Shown here: in pieces, positions 1 through 5,514 of the stretch
Layout of the letters: each line of letters starts with the position of its first letter
Position numbering within the stretch: position 1 is the stretch's first letter
NCBI GenBank assembly: GCA_902363045.1
Contig: CABIYX010000060.1
Location: 1 to 6,583 of the forward strand
DNA length: 6,583 nt
Reading direction: 5' to 3'
Origin: Clostridiales bacterium
Lineage (GTDB): Bacteria > Bacillota > Clostridia > Oscillospirales > Oscillospiraceae
Translations under genes and position numbers: made by a program
The notes under the pieces: generated by a model
The model's input: only the letters and a program-made list of their open reading frames with translations
Databases searched by the model: none
Told to the model about the DNA's origin: nothing

Positions 1-40
1 ATAGAAGCCCAGTTCAGTACAGGACCGAACTGGGCTTCTG
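1..40 (-). terminator. Probable terminator hairpin after the ABC-F gene
   Basis: A perfect 13-bp inverted repeat (arms 3-15 and 27-39, 11-nt loop) lies just after the last stop codon of the ABC-F unit. On the minus strand the 3' arm ends in CTTCT and runs off the window edge, so the U-tract expected of an intrinsic terminator cannot be seen in full. On the plus strand the arm is followed by GTTAGC, a poor U-tract, which favours minus-strand use. It could instead be shared with a convergent gene outside the window. Confidence 0.55.
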
Positions 41-115
41 TTAGCTGCGCTTTTTTGTGTCTACTTTTACTTGACAGATGCACGCTGCGCCCTCCCTGGT
101 CTCGTTCTTTTTCAT
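41..115 (-). CDS. Possible 24-residue ORF coupled to the ABC-F gene
   Basis: An ATG at 115-113 overlaps the TGA of the ABC-F gene in an ATGA arrangement typical of translational coupling. The frame stays open for 24 codons, and its TAA lies directly against the terminator hairpin. The peptide is polar and basic (begins MKKNETREG, ends KVDTKKRS) with two cysteines in a CIC motif and no membrane segment. A weak AGGA lies about 10 nt upstream inside the ABC-F gene. I do not recognise the sequence. It may be a real small protein, a remnant of a longer ABC-F C-terminus, or chance. Only the overlap and the filling of the space up to the hairpin support it. Confidence 0.25.
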   Translation of the reverse strand: MKKNETREGAACICQVKVDTKKRS

Positions 116-1617
116 GCTCTCGATTCCTGCTCCGCATCCAGTACAAGGACGTCCGTTCCCAACCGGCCGCAGAAGGCGCGGTCGTGCTCTACCAGGAGCA
201 TCGTGGGCTGATATTCCAGGATCAGCTCCTCCATCTGGATGCGGGAAAACAGGTCGATATAGTTCAGCGGCTCGTCCCACACATAGAGGTGGGCGCTCTG
301 GCACAGGCTGGCGGCCAGCAGGAGCTTCTTCTGCTGGCCCGCGCTGTACTCCGCCATATCCCGCTCCAGCATGGGCCGGGAAAAATCTAGCTTCCGCAGG
401 ACGGTAAAAAATTGGGTGCGGTCCAAACCCCGCTCCTCCGCCAGGGCGGCCGGGCAGCCGCGGAGCCGTCCCACCTGCTGGGGGACATAGGAGACCACCA
501 GCCCAGAGGTCCGACGCAGGCTCCCGGTGTGCTCCAGCTCTTCCCCCAGCACCAGGCGGAGCAGGCTGGTTTTTCCGCTGCCGTTTCCGCCGCGCAGGCA
601 AAGCCGCTGCCCCTGCTCCAGTGTGAAGCTGGCCGGGCGGTTTGCCGGCCTTCCGCCGTGGAGGACCACCAGGTCGCGACCCTCCAGCAGCCGCTGGCTG
701 TGGTGCCGGAGGGGGATCAGCTTCAGACTGTCCGCCCGCTCCACATCCTGGAGCAGCGCGGTCTTTTCCTGGATGGCCCTCTGCTGGCGGACCTCCAAAT
801 TTTTTGCCCGCTGCATCAGCTTTGCGGACTTGTGCCCCAGGTAGCCCCGGTCTGGACGCAGGCCGGAATTTTGACTGCCGTACTTGCTCTGCTCCACCCG
901 GTCGGACCAGAGGGAGGTCCGGCGGGACGCCTGCTCCAGGCGCCGGATCTCTCCCCGCAGGGCCTCGTTCTGTGCGGTCTCCCGCTGGTCCCTGCGCTCC
1001 TTTTCCTGGTACCAGACGGAAAAGTTCCCCTTGACCACCTCCGGGCCGGTACGGTTCAGGGCCAGCGTGTGGTCGGTGCAGGCGTCCAGAAAGGCCCGGT
1101 CGTGGGATACCAGAAGGAAGCCCCGGTCCAGTCCCCGGAGGTACCGGGCTGTGAGGTCACGTCCGGCCTCATCCAGGTGATTGGTAGGCTCGTCCAGCAT
1201 GGGGTAGCCGTCCTCTTGGCAAAACAGCCTGGCCAGCCCGGCCCGTGTCTGCTCTCCGCCGCTGAGAGAGGAGAACGGCTGCTCCAGAATCTCCTCTGAC
1301 AGCCCCAGGCGGTTCAGTTCCCGCAGGAGCATCCACTCCTCCTCCCACGGGATCCCCTCCAGCAGGATCTCCCGGGCAGGCCACTCCAGCTCCGCCACCG
1401 GGAGGGGAAAATAGATGGGGTGATCCGGCCGGGTGAGGATCCCACTGCCGGACAGGCTCCCCTCCAGCAGACGGAGCAGGGTCGTCTTGCCCCGGCCGTT
1501 GCGGCCCACCAGCCCCAGCTTCCACCGGGTGTCCAATTGAAGGTCCAGGTGCTGAAAGACGGGGACGTGGTCCCCATCATAGGTAAAGGAAAGATCTTGA
1601 ATGGTGATCTGTGACAT
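112..1617 (-). CDS. ABC-F ribosomal protection protein, Lsa/Vga type
   Basis: A 501-residue cytoplasmic ATPase with two ABC domains and no membrane segments. ABC-F proteins of the Lsa/Vga group bind the ribosomal E site and reach toward the peptidyl-transferase centre to displace lincosamides, streptogramin A and pleuromutilins. Domain 1 has Walker A GRNGRGKT (38-45), signature LSGGEQ (118-123), Walker B/linker LDEPTNHLD (141-149) and SHDRAF (171-176). Domain 2 has GGNGSGKT (343-350), a degenerate signature SAGQQ (425-429), WDEPLNYID (447-455) and VEHDRAFC (476-483). The segment at about 195-300 between the domains is the charged antibiotic-resistance linker that sets drug specificity. The length matches Lsa proteins (about 500), and the WDEPLNYID and PTMLLVEHDRAFC stretches resemble Lsa(A) closely. 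The ATG at 1617 is chosen because AGGAGG lies 8 nt upstream; the in-frame ATG at 1623 would be only 2 nt from it. An attenuator-like leader precedes the gene, supporting a resistance role over housekeeping. The drug spectrum is inferred only. Confidence 0.93.
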   Translation of the reverse strand: MSQITIQDLSFTYDGDHVPVFQHLDLQLDTRWKLGLVGRNGRGKTTLLRLLEGSLSGSGILTRPDHPIYFPLPVAELEWPAREILLEGIPWEEEWMLLRELNRLGLSEEILEQPFSSLSGGEQTRAGLARLFCQEDGYPMLDEPTNHLDEAGRDLTARYLRGLDRGFLLVSHDRAFLDACTDHTLALNRTGPEVVKGNFSVWYQEKERRDQRETAQNEALRGEIRRLEQASRRTSLWSDRVEQSKYGSQNSGLRPDRGYLGHKSAKLMQRAKNLEVRQQRAIQEKTALLQDVERADSLKLIPLRHHSQRLLEGRDLVVLHGGRPANRPASFTLEQGQRLCLRGGNGSGKTSLLRLVLGEELEHTGSLRRTSGLVVSYVPQQVGRLRGCPAALAEERGLDRTQFFTVLRKLDFSRPMLERDMAEYSAGQQKKLLLAASLCQSAHLYVWDEPLNYIDLFSRIQMEELILEYQPTMLLVEHDRAFCGRLGTDVLVLDAEQESRA

Positions 1618-1654
1618 CGTCATGCCCTCCTGTCTGTTCTGAGTTCGTTTCACG

Positions 1655-1690
1655 AAAAAGCCGCAAAGAAGGATCATCCTTCCTTGCGGC
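1655..1690 (-). terminator. Leader terminator (attenuator) before the ABC-F gene
   Basis: 15-nt arms (1660-1674 and 1676-1690) pair at 14 of 15 positions; the innermost pairs probably open to form the loop. On the minus strand the 3' arm ends GCGGC followed directly by five Ts (1655-1659), the form of an intrinsic terminator. It sits between the promoter and the ABC-F start, about 38 nt before the ATG, so it would stop transcription before the gene unless antitermination occurs. With the upstream leader peptide and hairpin, this is the layout known for inducible ABC-F, erm and similar resistance genes. Confidence 0.78.
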
Positions 1691-1775
1691 AGACCGACAG
1701 GACACCCACCGGCCCAGAGACCGGGGGCGCAGATATGGCGATCAGACGGCGGAATGGACAACACCCTCTCGCGGC

Positions 1776-1825
1776 GGCATGACAGAACAGGACCCACTTC
1801 GGGTCCTTTGTTCTTCTCTCATGCC
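1776..1825 (-). promoter_or_regulatory. Long leader hairpin, candidate attenuator switch
   Basis: Three helices stack: GGCATGA (1825-1819) with TCATGCC (1782-1776), AGAAC (1814-1810) with GTTCT (1788-1784), and AGGACCC (1807-1801) with GGGTCCT (1795-1789), around a GAAGT loop. The 5' arm begins 1 nt after the stop codon of the six-codon leader ORF, so a ribosome stalled on that ORF would cover its base and could refold the leader. A second reading frame (ATG at 1822-1820, stop at 1744-1742, 26 codons) runs through the whole hairpin. It has only GAGG 1 nt before its ATG and could be used by reinitiation. The pairing is seen directly; its switching role is inferred. Confidence 0.6.
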
Positions 1826-1846
1826 TCAGCAAGCGGTATTGCGCAT
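1826..1846 (-). CDS. Six-codon leader peptide (MRNTAC) of the ABC-F gene
   Basis: A short ORF reads Met-Arg-Asn-Thr-Ala-Cys-stop. GAGGAGG (1860-1854) lies 7 nt upstream of its ATG, a better ribosome-binding site than most genes in this window have. It begins roughly 25 nt downstream of the predicted transcription start and ends one base before a long leader hairpin. Drug-stalled ribosomes on such leader ORFs control attenuators upstream of ABC-F, erm and related genes, and this ORF sits where that mechanism requires. The peptide sequence itself is not one I recognise, and translation is not proven. Confidence 0.55.
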   Translation of the reverse strand: MRNTAC

Positions 1847-1878
1847 CGTTCCGCCTCCTCTCAATATGTTCTGTGGGG

Positions 1879-1908
1879 ACTATATCACAGGAGCGCTCCT
1901 CTTGTCAA
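1879..1908 (-). promoter_or_regulatory. Sigma-A-type promoter of the ABC-F gene
   Basis: On the minus strand a consensus -35 TTGACA (1908-1903) is followed by an 18-bp spacer and a -10 TATAGT (1884-1879). The spacer contains a perfect 12-bp palindrome, AGGAGCGCTCCT (1889-1900), which could be an operator since a protein bound there would block polymerase. The promoter lies 38 bp beyond the xerD stop codon. With the leader, the predicted start (near 1872) gives about 255 nt of 5' UTR before the ABC-F ATG. Confidence 0.82.
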
Positions 1909-1945
1909 GCCGCGCTCCCATACCTCCGGAGCCCGGCGGCAGAGA

Positions 1946-2827
1946 TCACGCCCTGGGATGAGCCTTGTGGTAGACGTCCTTGAGCTTCTGATTCAGCAGC
2001 CTGGAATAGATCTGTGTAGAGGAGATGTCCGCATGGCCCAGCATCTCCTGAATGGAGCGCAGGTCCGCCCCATTTTCCAGCAGATGGGCGGCAAAGGAGT
2101 GGCGGAGGGTATGGGGCGTGATGTCCTTCTCGATCCCCGCCTTCTCCTGATAGTACTTGATGAGCTTCCAAAAGCCCTGACGGCTCATGCGGTCGCCGCT
2201 CATGTTGACAAAGAGGGCGGTCTCGCTGGGGGACTCCACCAGCTGGGGACGCACCCGGTGCAGGTATTCGCTCAGGGCCCGCACCGCCGTTTGATACAGG
2301 GGGATGACGCGCTCCTTCCCCTTGCTGGCGCAGCGCAGCATCCCGGCGGACAAATTCAGGTCGTCCACATCCAGCGCGATCAGCTCGCTGACCCGGATGC
2401 CGGTGGCGTACAGCAGCTCCAGCATGGCCCGGTCCCGGTAGCCCTTCAGGTCGGTGCACTCCGGCTGCTCCAGAAGCAGCTCCACCTCTTTGCCCGTCAG
2501 GATCTGGGGCAGCTTTCGCTCCACCTTGGCCGGGACCACCCCCTTGGCCGGGTTGTGGTCCATGATCCCCAGGGTGACCAGGCAGCTGTAAAAGGATTTG
2601 ATGGATGCGATGGAGCGGGTCACTGTGGCGGCGGAGCGGCCCTTCCGGGTCAGCGCGGCGGCGTAGTGCTCCACCTCCTGGGTCAGCACCTCTGTGAGCT
2701 CCAGCTCCTGCTCCTGCATAGCGGCCTCGAACTGGTGCATATCCCGCAGATAGGAGCTGACGGTGTTGGCAGACGCCTTTTTTTCTGTGATCAAATAGTC
2801 CTCATAGAGGTCCAGCAATTCAGACAC
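1946..2827 (-). CDS. xerD: Site-specific tyrosine recombinase XerD
   Basis: A 293-residue tyrosine recombinase that, with XerC or a similar partner, resolves chromosome dimers at dif. The N-terminal core-binding SAM-like domain covers about 1-90 and the catalytic domain about 105-293. All six catalytic residues are visible: Arg145 (ATGIR), Lys169 (SKGK), His239 and Arg242 (HTLRH), His265 (LGHA) and the nucleophile Tyr274 (TQIYS). Length and motif spacing match XerD (about 296-298). The GTG start at 2827 is chosen because GAGGGAG lies 8 nt upstream and the protein then begins SELLDLYEDYL, as the family does; longer in-frame extensions run into spoIIM. It starts 35 nt after the spoIIM stop and is probably cotranscribed with it. 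XerC-like or mobile-element integrase identity is less likely given the spoIIM neighbour. I see no clear terminator after it, so read-through into the ABC-F leader is possible. Confidence 0.93.
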   Translation of the reverse strand: MSELLDLYEDYLITEKKASANTVSSYLRDMHQFEAAMQEQELELTEVLTQEVEHYAAALTRKGRSAATVTRSIASIKSFYSCLVTLGIMDHNPAKGVVPAKVERKLPQILTGKEVELLLEQPECTDLKGYRDRAMLELLYATGIRVSELIALDVDDLNLSAGMLRCASKGKERVIPLYQTAVRALSEYLHRVRPQLVESPSETALFVNMSGDRMSRQGFWKLIKYYQEKAGIEKDITPHTLRHSFAAHLLENGADLRSIQEMLGHADISSTQIYSRLLNQKLKDVYHKAHPRA

Positions 2828-2862
2828 GCAGACAACTCCCTCACATTCTTCTTGGTTCCAAT

Positions 2863-3483
2863 TCACAGCACAAACCGGGCTGAGGCCGACAGCAGCGCGG
2901 GCGCGGCCAGAAATTCCAGCACAACACACAGGAACAGCCCCAGTCCCCAGAGGGCCAGACGCTCCCAATAGAGCGGCCCGAAGGGAAGCGGCTCTCTCCC
3001 GCCCCCCATCGCCCGCCGGAACAGGCCGATGGAGCCCTCCATGCTCTGGGTCCCCGCCAGAAACAGGATCGGTCCCCAGAGAAAGGCGGGCAGGCCGAAG
3101 AGGAACAGAGCCGGTCCCAGCCCCGCCGGACCGAAGGCCCGGCAGAAGCCCGCCACCGAAAAGGCGAACAAAAATCCCCGCGCCCCGAAGAGGACTGGGA
3201 TCCCCGCGGCGCCCAGGGCCGTGAGCCCCAGAACGCAGACCCCAACGAAAAACCGCCCCTGCTCCCACAGCATGGGCCAGAAGTCCACGGCCACCTTACC
3301 CGCCTGCCCGGCGGTCAGATAATCCCGCAGATAGGCGGTCAGCGCTTCCGCCGCGGGCTGCGCGATCATACTGACCAGCGCGGCCCCCAGGAGACCGCCC
3401 AGCAGAAAGGCGCTCCCCAGGATGGCCAGCGGGCCCAGACGGCCCAGCGCTCGCTCCACTCTCATTCCGTCCCGTTGGCTCAT
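2863..3483 (-). CDS. spoIIM: Stage II sporulation protein M family membrane protein
   Basis: A 206-residue integral membrane protein with about five hydrophobic segments (near 18-40, 77-98, 102-118, 122-145 and 175-200). The arrangement is typical of SpoIIM/DUF95: a first helix, a soluble stretch of about 35 residues, then closely packed helices with the GIPVLFGARGFLFAFSVAGF region (94-113) and a Pro-rich FGLPAFLWGP turn (129-138). In Bacillus subtilis SpoIIM joins SpoIID and SpoIIP in the peptidoglycan-remodelling complex that drives engulfment of the forespore. The ATG at 3483 is preferred over the GTG at 3492 because AGAGGTGA (3496-3489) is correctly spaced for it. It heads a two-gene unit with xerD, a proximity also seen in B. 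subtilis. Sequence conservation is at family level; a sporulation role here is inferred from family and neighbour. Confidence 0.82.
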   Translation of the reverse strand: MSQRDGMRVERALGRLGPLAILGSAFLLGGLLGAALVSMIAQPAAEALTAYLRDYLTAGQAGKVAVDFWPMLWEQGRFFVGVCVLGLTALGAAGIPVLFGARGFLFAFSVAGFCRAFGPAGLGPALFLFGLPAFLWGPILFLAGTQSMEGSIGLFRRAMGGGREPLPFGPLYWERLALWGLGLFLCVVLEFLAAPALLSASARFVL

Positions 3484-3488
3484 GGCAC

Positions 3489-3523
3489 TCACCTCTCCCG
3501 TATACCTTATGAGACGGGAGAGG
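3489..3523 (-). promoter_or_regulatory. Hairpin covering the spoIIM ribosome-binding site
   Basis: A perfect 10-bp stem (arms 3492-3501 and 3514-3523, 12-nt loop) lies immediately before spoIIM. Its 3' arm on the mRNA ends ACGGGAGAGG, and the last bases (GAGG) are the core of the Shine-Dalgarno AGAGGTGA. When folded, the structure would hide the ribosome-binding site. No U-tract follows, so it is not a terminator. Pairing is seen; control of translation is inferred. Confidence 0.6.
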
Positions 3524-3587
3524 GAAATAGACGCGCAGGCCGCGGCCCTGTCTAAGGAGGAGCAGGCAAATTTTTCTTTCTGCTACT

Positions 3588-3616
3588 ACTATATCGCGCC
3601 TGTTCCATTCACGCAA
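3588..3616 (-). promoter_or_regulatory. Probable promoter of spoIIM-xerD
   Basis: Minus-strand TTGCGT (3616-3611), a 17-bp spacer and TATAGT (3593-3588) fit a vegetative sigma-A promoter about 105 bp upstream of the spoIIM ATG. I found no better match in the 312-bp gap. A sporulation-sigma promoter was not evident but cannot be excluded by eye. Confidence 0.6.
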
Positions 3617-3661
3617 GGGATTTTCTTCATTTTCATAAAATTCGTCAATTCTGCAAATATA

Positions 3662-3685
3662 TTATGTAAATTGCGTTATGTAAAT
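3662..3685. repeat. 10-bp direct repeat upstream of the spoIIM promoter
   Basis: TTATGTAAAT occurs at 3662-3671 and again at 3676-3685, separated by TGCG, giving a 14-bp period. It lies in the AT-rich gap between the scfB terminator and the spoIIM promoter, about 45 bp upstream of the -35. It could be a two-site regulator box. No known operator is assigned. Confidence 0.5.
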
Positions 3686-3698
3686 CAGAGAAACTAAG

Positions 3699-3730
3699 AA
3701 AGGACGCCGTGGCGATCCACGGCGTCCTTT
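3699..3730 (-). terminator. Terminator downstream of scfB
   Basis: A 14-bp perfect stem (3699-3712 with 3717-3730) closes on a CGAT loop. On the minus strand the 3' arm runs into TTTCTTAGTTTCTC; on the plus strand it runs into TTTTCGG. The structure ends about 65 nt past the scfB stop and separates this unit from spoIIM-xerD. It may work in both directions. Confidence 0.75.
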
Positions 3731-3795
3731 TCGGATAAAATGTTGGATTTATGTGAAAATAGTTCAGAAAATATCGAAAATCAATGATTTTGAAT

Positions 3796-5220
3796 TTACT
3801 GGCAGAAGCCGCACTGATTACATTCCGTATTATTACGGCTTGTATTTTCGGTTTCCCCCATGCCGGCGGCGATGGCCTTCAGCGCGATGGCGCACTCCAG
3901 CCGCTTCCGCTCCATTTTACAGGCCACCTCATTGGACAGACTTATGTCACCGTTCACCAGCAGGTTGGAGGCGGAGCAGCCGCCGCTGCAATAGAAGCGC
4001 GCCCAGCACTCCCGGCAGGCGGGACGGGTGTAAATGTTCTGCTTGGCGAACTGTCCGGAGATGCCCATGTCAAAGGAGCCGTCAAACACGTTCCCCATGC
4101 GGTACTCCTCCTTCCCCACAAACTGGTGGCAGGGATAGATGTCACCATCGGGGGTAATGGCCACATACTCGCAGCCGGCTCCGCAGCCCCGCAGGCGCTT
4201 GATGACGCAGGGCCCCTGGGCAAGGTCCACATTGAAGTGGAAGAAGTTCACGTCCTTACGGCCCATGAGCTCCCGGGCCAGCTTCTCGTACTCCGCCTCA
4301 ACCTGGTCCAGATCCTCCTCCTTGATGGCGAAGGGGTCGTCCAGGGGACCGCTGGCCGGCTCAACCGACACATGGCGGAAGCCGAGGGAGGCCAGATGCG
4401 TCACGTCCTGGGCAAAGTCCAGGTTTTCCCGGGTAAAGGTGCCCCGGGCATAGTAGTCCTTGGTACCGCGTCCGGCCACCAGCTCTTGGAACTTGGGGAC
4501 GATGACGTCATAGCTCCCCTTCCCGCCGGCGGTGGGGCGCATATGGTCGTTGACCTCTCTCCGCCCGTCCAGGGAGAGCACCACGTTGGACATCTCCCGG
4601 TTGATATAGTCGATGTTCTCATCACTGAGGAGCATTCCGTTGGTGGTGATGGTGAAGCGGAACACCTTGTCGTGCTCCTTTTCCAGGGAACGGGCATACT
4701 CCACCGTCTTTTTCACGGTGTCCATGGCCATCAGGGGCTCGCCGCCGAAGAAGTCCACCTCGATGTTCCGGCGCTTTCCAGACTTTTTCACCACCCAGTC
4801 GATGGCCTGCTTGGCAGTCTCGAAATCCATGGTCATGCGGTGGCCGGTGCCGAAGTCGCCGGTGGAAGCAAAGCAATACCGGCAGCGCAGATTGCAGTCG
4901 TGGGAAACATGGAGACAGAGCGCCTTGACCACCGCCTGCTTGGGCAGCTCCATGGCGGCCTCCGGGTCCAGATAGTCGTCGTCAGAAAACAGGAGTCCAG
5001 CCTCCTGAAGGCCCCGCAGCTCCTCCCAGGCCTCATCCACCTCCTGGTCAGAGTACTGGGTCAGCCGCTCACGGATCTCAGGGGGGCAGGTCTCCCCCAT
5101 GGTCTCCTCCCCCTCCAGCAGAGAGAGCAGGTCATAGCTCATCCGGTCCAGCACATGGACCGCGCCGCTGTTCACATCCGCCACCAGGTACTGTCCCAGG
5201 GCGGTAAAGGTATGGATCAT
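3796..5220 (-). CDS. scfB: SCIFF peptide maturase, radical SAM/SPASM enzyme
   Basis: A 474-residue radical SAM enzyme that forms a cysteine-threonine thioether crosslink in the SCIFF peptide encoded upstream. Residues 1-95 form the N-terminal peptide-recognition region (MIHTFTALGQ..DVNSGAVHVLD is typical of the family). The radical SAM motif CX3CX2C is Cys109, Cys113 and Cys116, with GGEP at 159-162. The C-terminal SPASM domain shows Cys350-X8-Gly-X4-Cys364 and Cys402-X2-Cys405-X5-Cys411-X3-Cys415, then Cys434, plus Cys338 and Cys346, enough for two auxiliary Fe-S clusters. The ATG at 5220 is preferred over an upstream in-frame start (5292) because that one begins in the intergenic terminator and families start MIH; AAGGA lies about 11 nt before it. 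Unusual point: after the SPASM domain the protein ends in a short Cys-rich tail (Cys467, Cys470, Cys473). It follows scfA by 98 nt and is probably expressed by read-through of the hairpin between them. Confidence 0.96.
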   Translation of the reverse strand: MIHTFTALGQYLVADVNSGAVHVLDRMSYDLLSLLEGEETMGETCPPEIRERLTQYSDQEVDEAWEELRGLQEAGLLFSDDDYLDPEAAMELPKQAVVKALCLHVSHDCNLRCRYCFASTGDFGTGHRMTMDFETAKQAIDWVVKKSGKRRNIEVDFFGGEPLMAMDTVKKTVEYARSLEKEHDKVFRFTITTNGMLLSDENIDYINREMSNVVLSLDGRREVNDHMRPTAGGKGSYDVIVPKFQELVAGRGTKDYYARGTFTRENLDFAQDVTHLASLGFRHVSVEPASGPLDDPFAIKEEDLDQVEAEYEKLARELMGRKDVNFFHFNVDLAQGPCVIKRLRGCGAGCEYVAITPDGDIYPCHQFVGKEEYRMGNVFDGSFDMGISGQFAKQNIYTRPACRECWARFYCSGGCSASNLLVNGDISLSNEVACKMERKRLECAIALKAIAAGMGETENTSRNNTECNQCGFCQ

Positions 5221-5240
5221 AGCAAACGAATTCCTTTCTG

Positions 5241-5259
5241 CCCGCCCGTCCGGGGCGGG
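5241..5259 (-). promoter_or_regulatory. GC-only hairpin just upstream of scfB
   Basis: Seven G-C pairs (5241-5247 with 5253-5259) close a 5-nt loop about 20 nt before the scfB start, immediately ahead of its AAGGA. No U-tract follows. It could protect the 5' end of a processed scfB transcript or tune ribosome access. Only the pairing is seen. Confidence 0.4.
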
Positions 5260-5273
5260 GTGTTTCACGCATG

Positions 5274-5302
5274 AAAAAGGGCAGGCTGACACCTGCCCTT
5301 TT
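5274..5302 (-). terminator. Terminator-like hairpin between scfA and scfB
   Basis: GGGCAGG (5279-5285) pairs with CCTGCCC (5292-5298), flanked by A/T runs that extend the stem, around a 6-nt loop. On the minus strand the 3' arm is followed by five Ts (5278-5274). It lies 16 nt after the scfA stop. Because scfB has no evident promoter of its own, partial read-through would yield much more peptide mRNA than enzyme mRNA, as is usual in RiPP operons. The stoichiometry claim is inference. Confidence 0.72.
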
Positions 5303-5318
5303 CAAGCGACCGTAAAAA

Positions 5319-5459
5319 TTACTGGTTCTCGCACTTCTGGTTGGCAACCGTGCAGGAAGTCTTGCAAGCGGACTGACAAGAAGTCTGGCACTCGCCGCAG
5401 CCGCCCTTGGCCGCGCTGGCCTTCAGAGTGGCGCCGTTCAAAGTCTGGATGTGCTTCAT
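5319..5459 (-). CDS. scfA: Six-cysteine ranthipeptide SCIFF precursor
   Basis: A 46-residue ribosomally made peptide (the name stands for six cysteines in forty-five residues). Cysteines are at 21, 24, 28, 32, 36 and 43, and the core CGECQTSCQSACKTSC is essentially the family consensus. The N-terminal MKHIQTLN is the conserved leader recognised by the maturase, and Gly19-Gly20 before the first Cys resembles a double-glycine boundary. In the characterised clostridial homologue the radical SAM enzyme joins Cys32 to Thr37; both residues are at those positions here. AGGAGG (5474-5469) lies 9 nt before the ATG. The gene has its own near-consensus promoter and is followed by a terminator-like hairpin and then the maturase. 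SCIFF is nearly universal in Clostridia; its physiological function remains open, though ranthipeptides have been linked to cell-density behaviour. Confidence 0.97.
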   Translation of the reverse strand: MKHIQTLNGATLKASAAKGGCGECQTSCQSACKTSCTVANQKCENQ

Positions 5460-5481
5460 TGGAAATCTCCTCCTAAATCCC

Positions 5482-5501
5482 TGCAAGGCGGACGCCTTGC
5501 A
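5482..5501 (-). promoter_or_regulatory. Hairpin in the scfA 5' leader
   Basis: A perfect 8-bp stem TGCAAGGC/GCCTTGCA closes a 4-nt loop. It begins within about 15 nt of the predicted transcription start of scfA and ends 7 nt before its AGGAGG. No U-tract follows, so it is not a terminator. A 5'-terminal stem at this place often stabilises an abundant mRNA; that role is inferred. Confidence 0.5.
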
Positions 5502-5514
5502 TCAATTTGACTGT

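Noticed and set aside
412..1299. Long plus-strand frame opposite the ABC-F gene
   Set aside because: Antisense shadow of an ABC-F gene with all its ATPase motifs; the plus-strand product is rich in Pro, Gln and Ala with no domain and no RBS.
1618..1797. Upstream in-frame starts that would lengthen the ABC-F protein by up to 60 residues
   Set aside because: The extension passes through the terminator hairpin and lacks a properly spaced RBS, whereas AGGAGG is ideally spaced for the ATG at 1617 and homologues start there.
1946..2827. Integrase of a mobile element
   Set aside because: The length, the adjacent spoIIM and the XerD-type motifs fit the housekeeping recombinase; no att site, excisionase or phage genes are nearby.
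1754..2971. A 405-codon plus-strand frame over xerD and the ABC-F leader
   Set aside because: It runs through xerD, whose catalytic residues are intact on the other strand, and also through the ABC-F promoter and leader; no domain recognised.
2828..3268. N-terminal extension of XerD into spoIIM
   Set aside because: It would overlap most of spoIIM in another frame. The GTG at 2827 has a good RBS and gives the normal XerD length.
3296..3616. Minus-strand frame upstream of and overlapping spoIIM
   Set aside because: It begins at the predicted promoter, has no RBS and no family resemblance, and overlaps spoIIM in another frame.
3784..5274. A 496-codon plus-strand open frame opposite scfB
   Set aside because: It mirrors a clearly recognisable radical SAM gene. 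The translation is low-complexity in His, Leu, Gly and Val with no motif, as expected for the antisense frame of a GC-rich gene.
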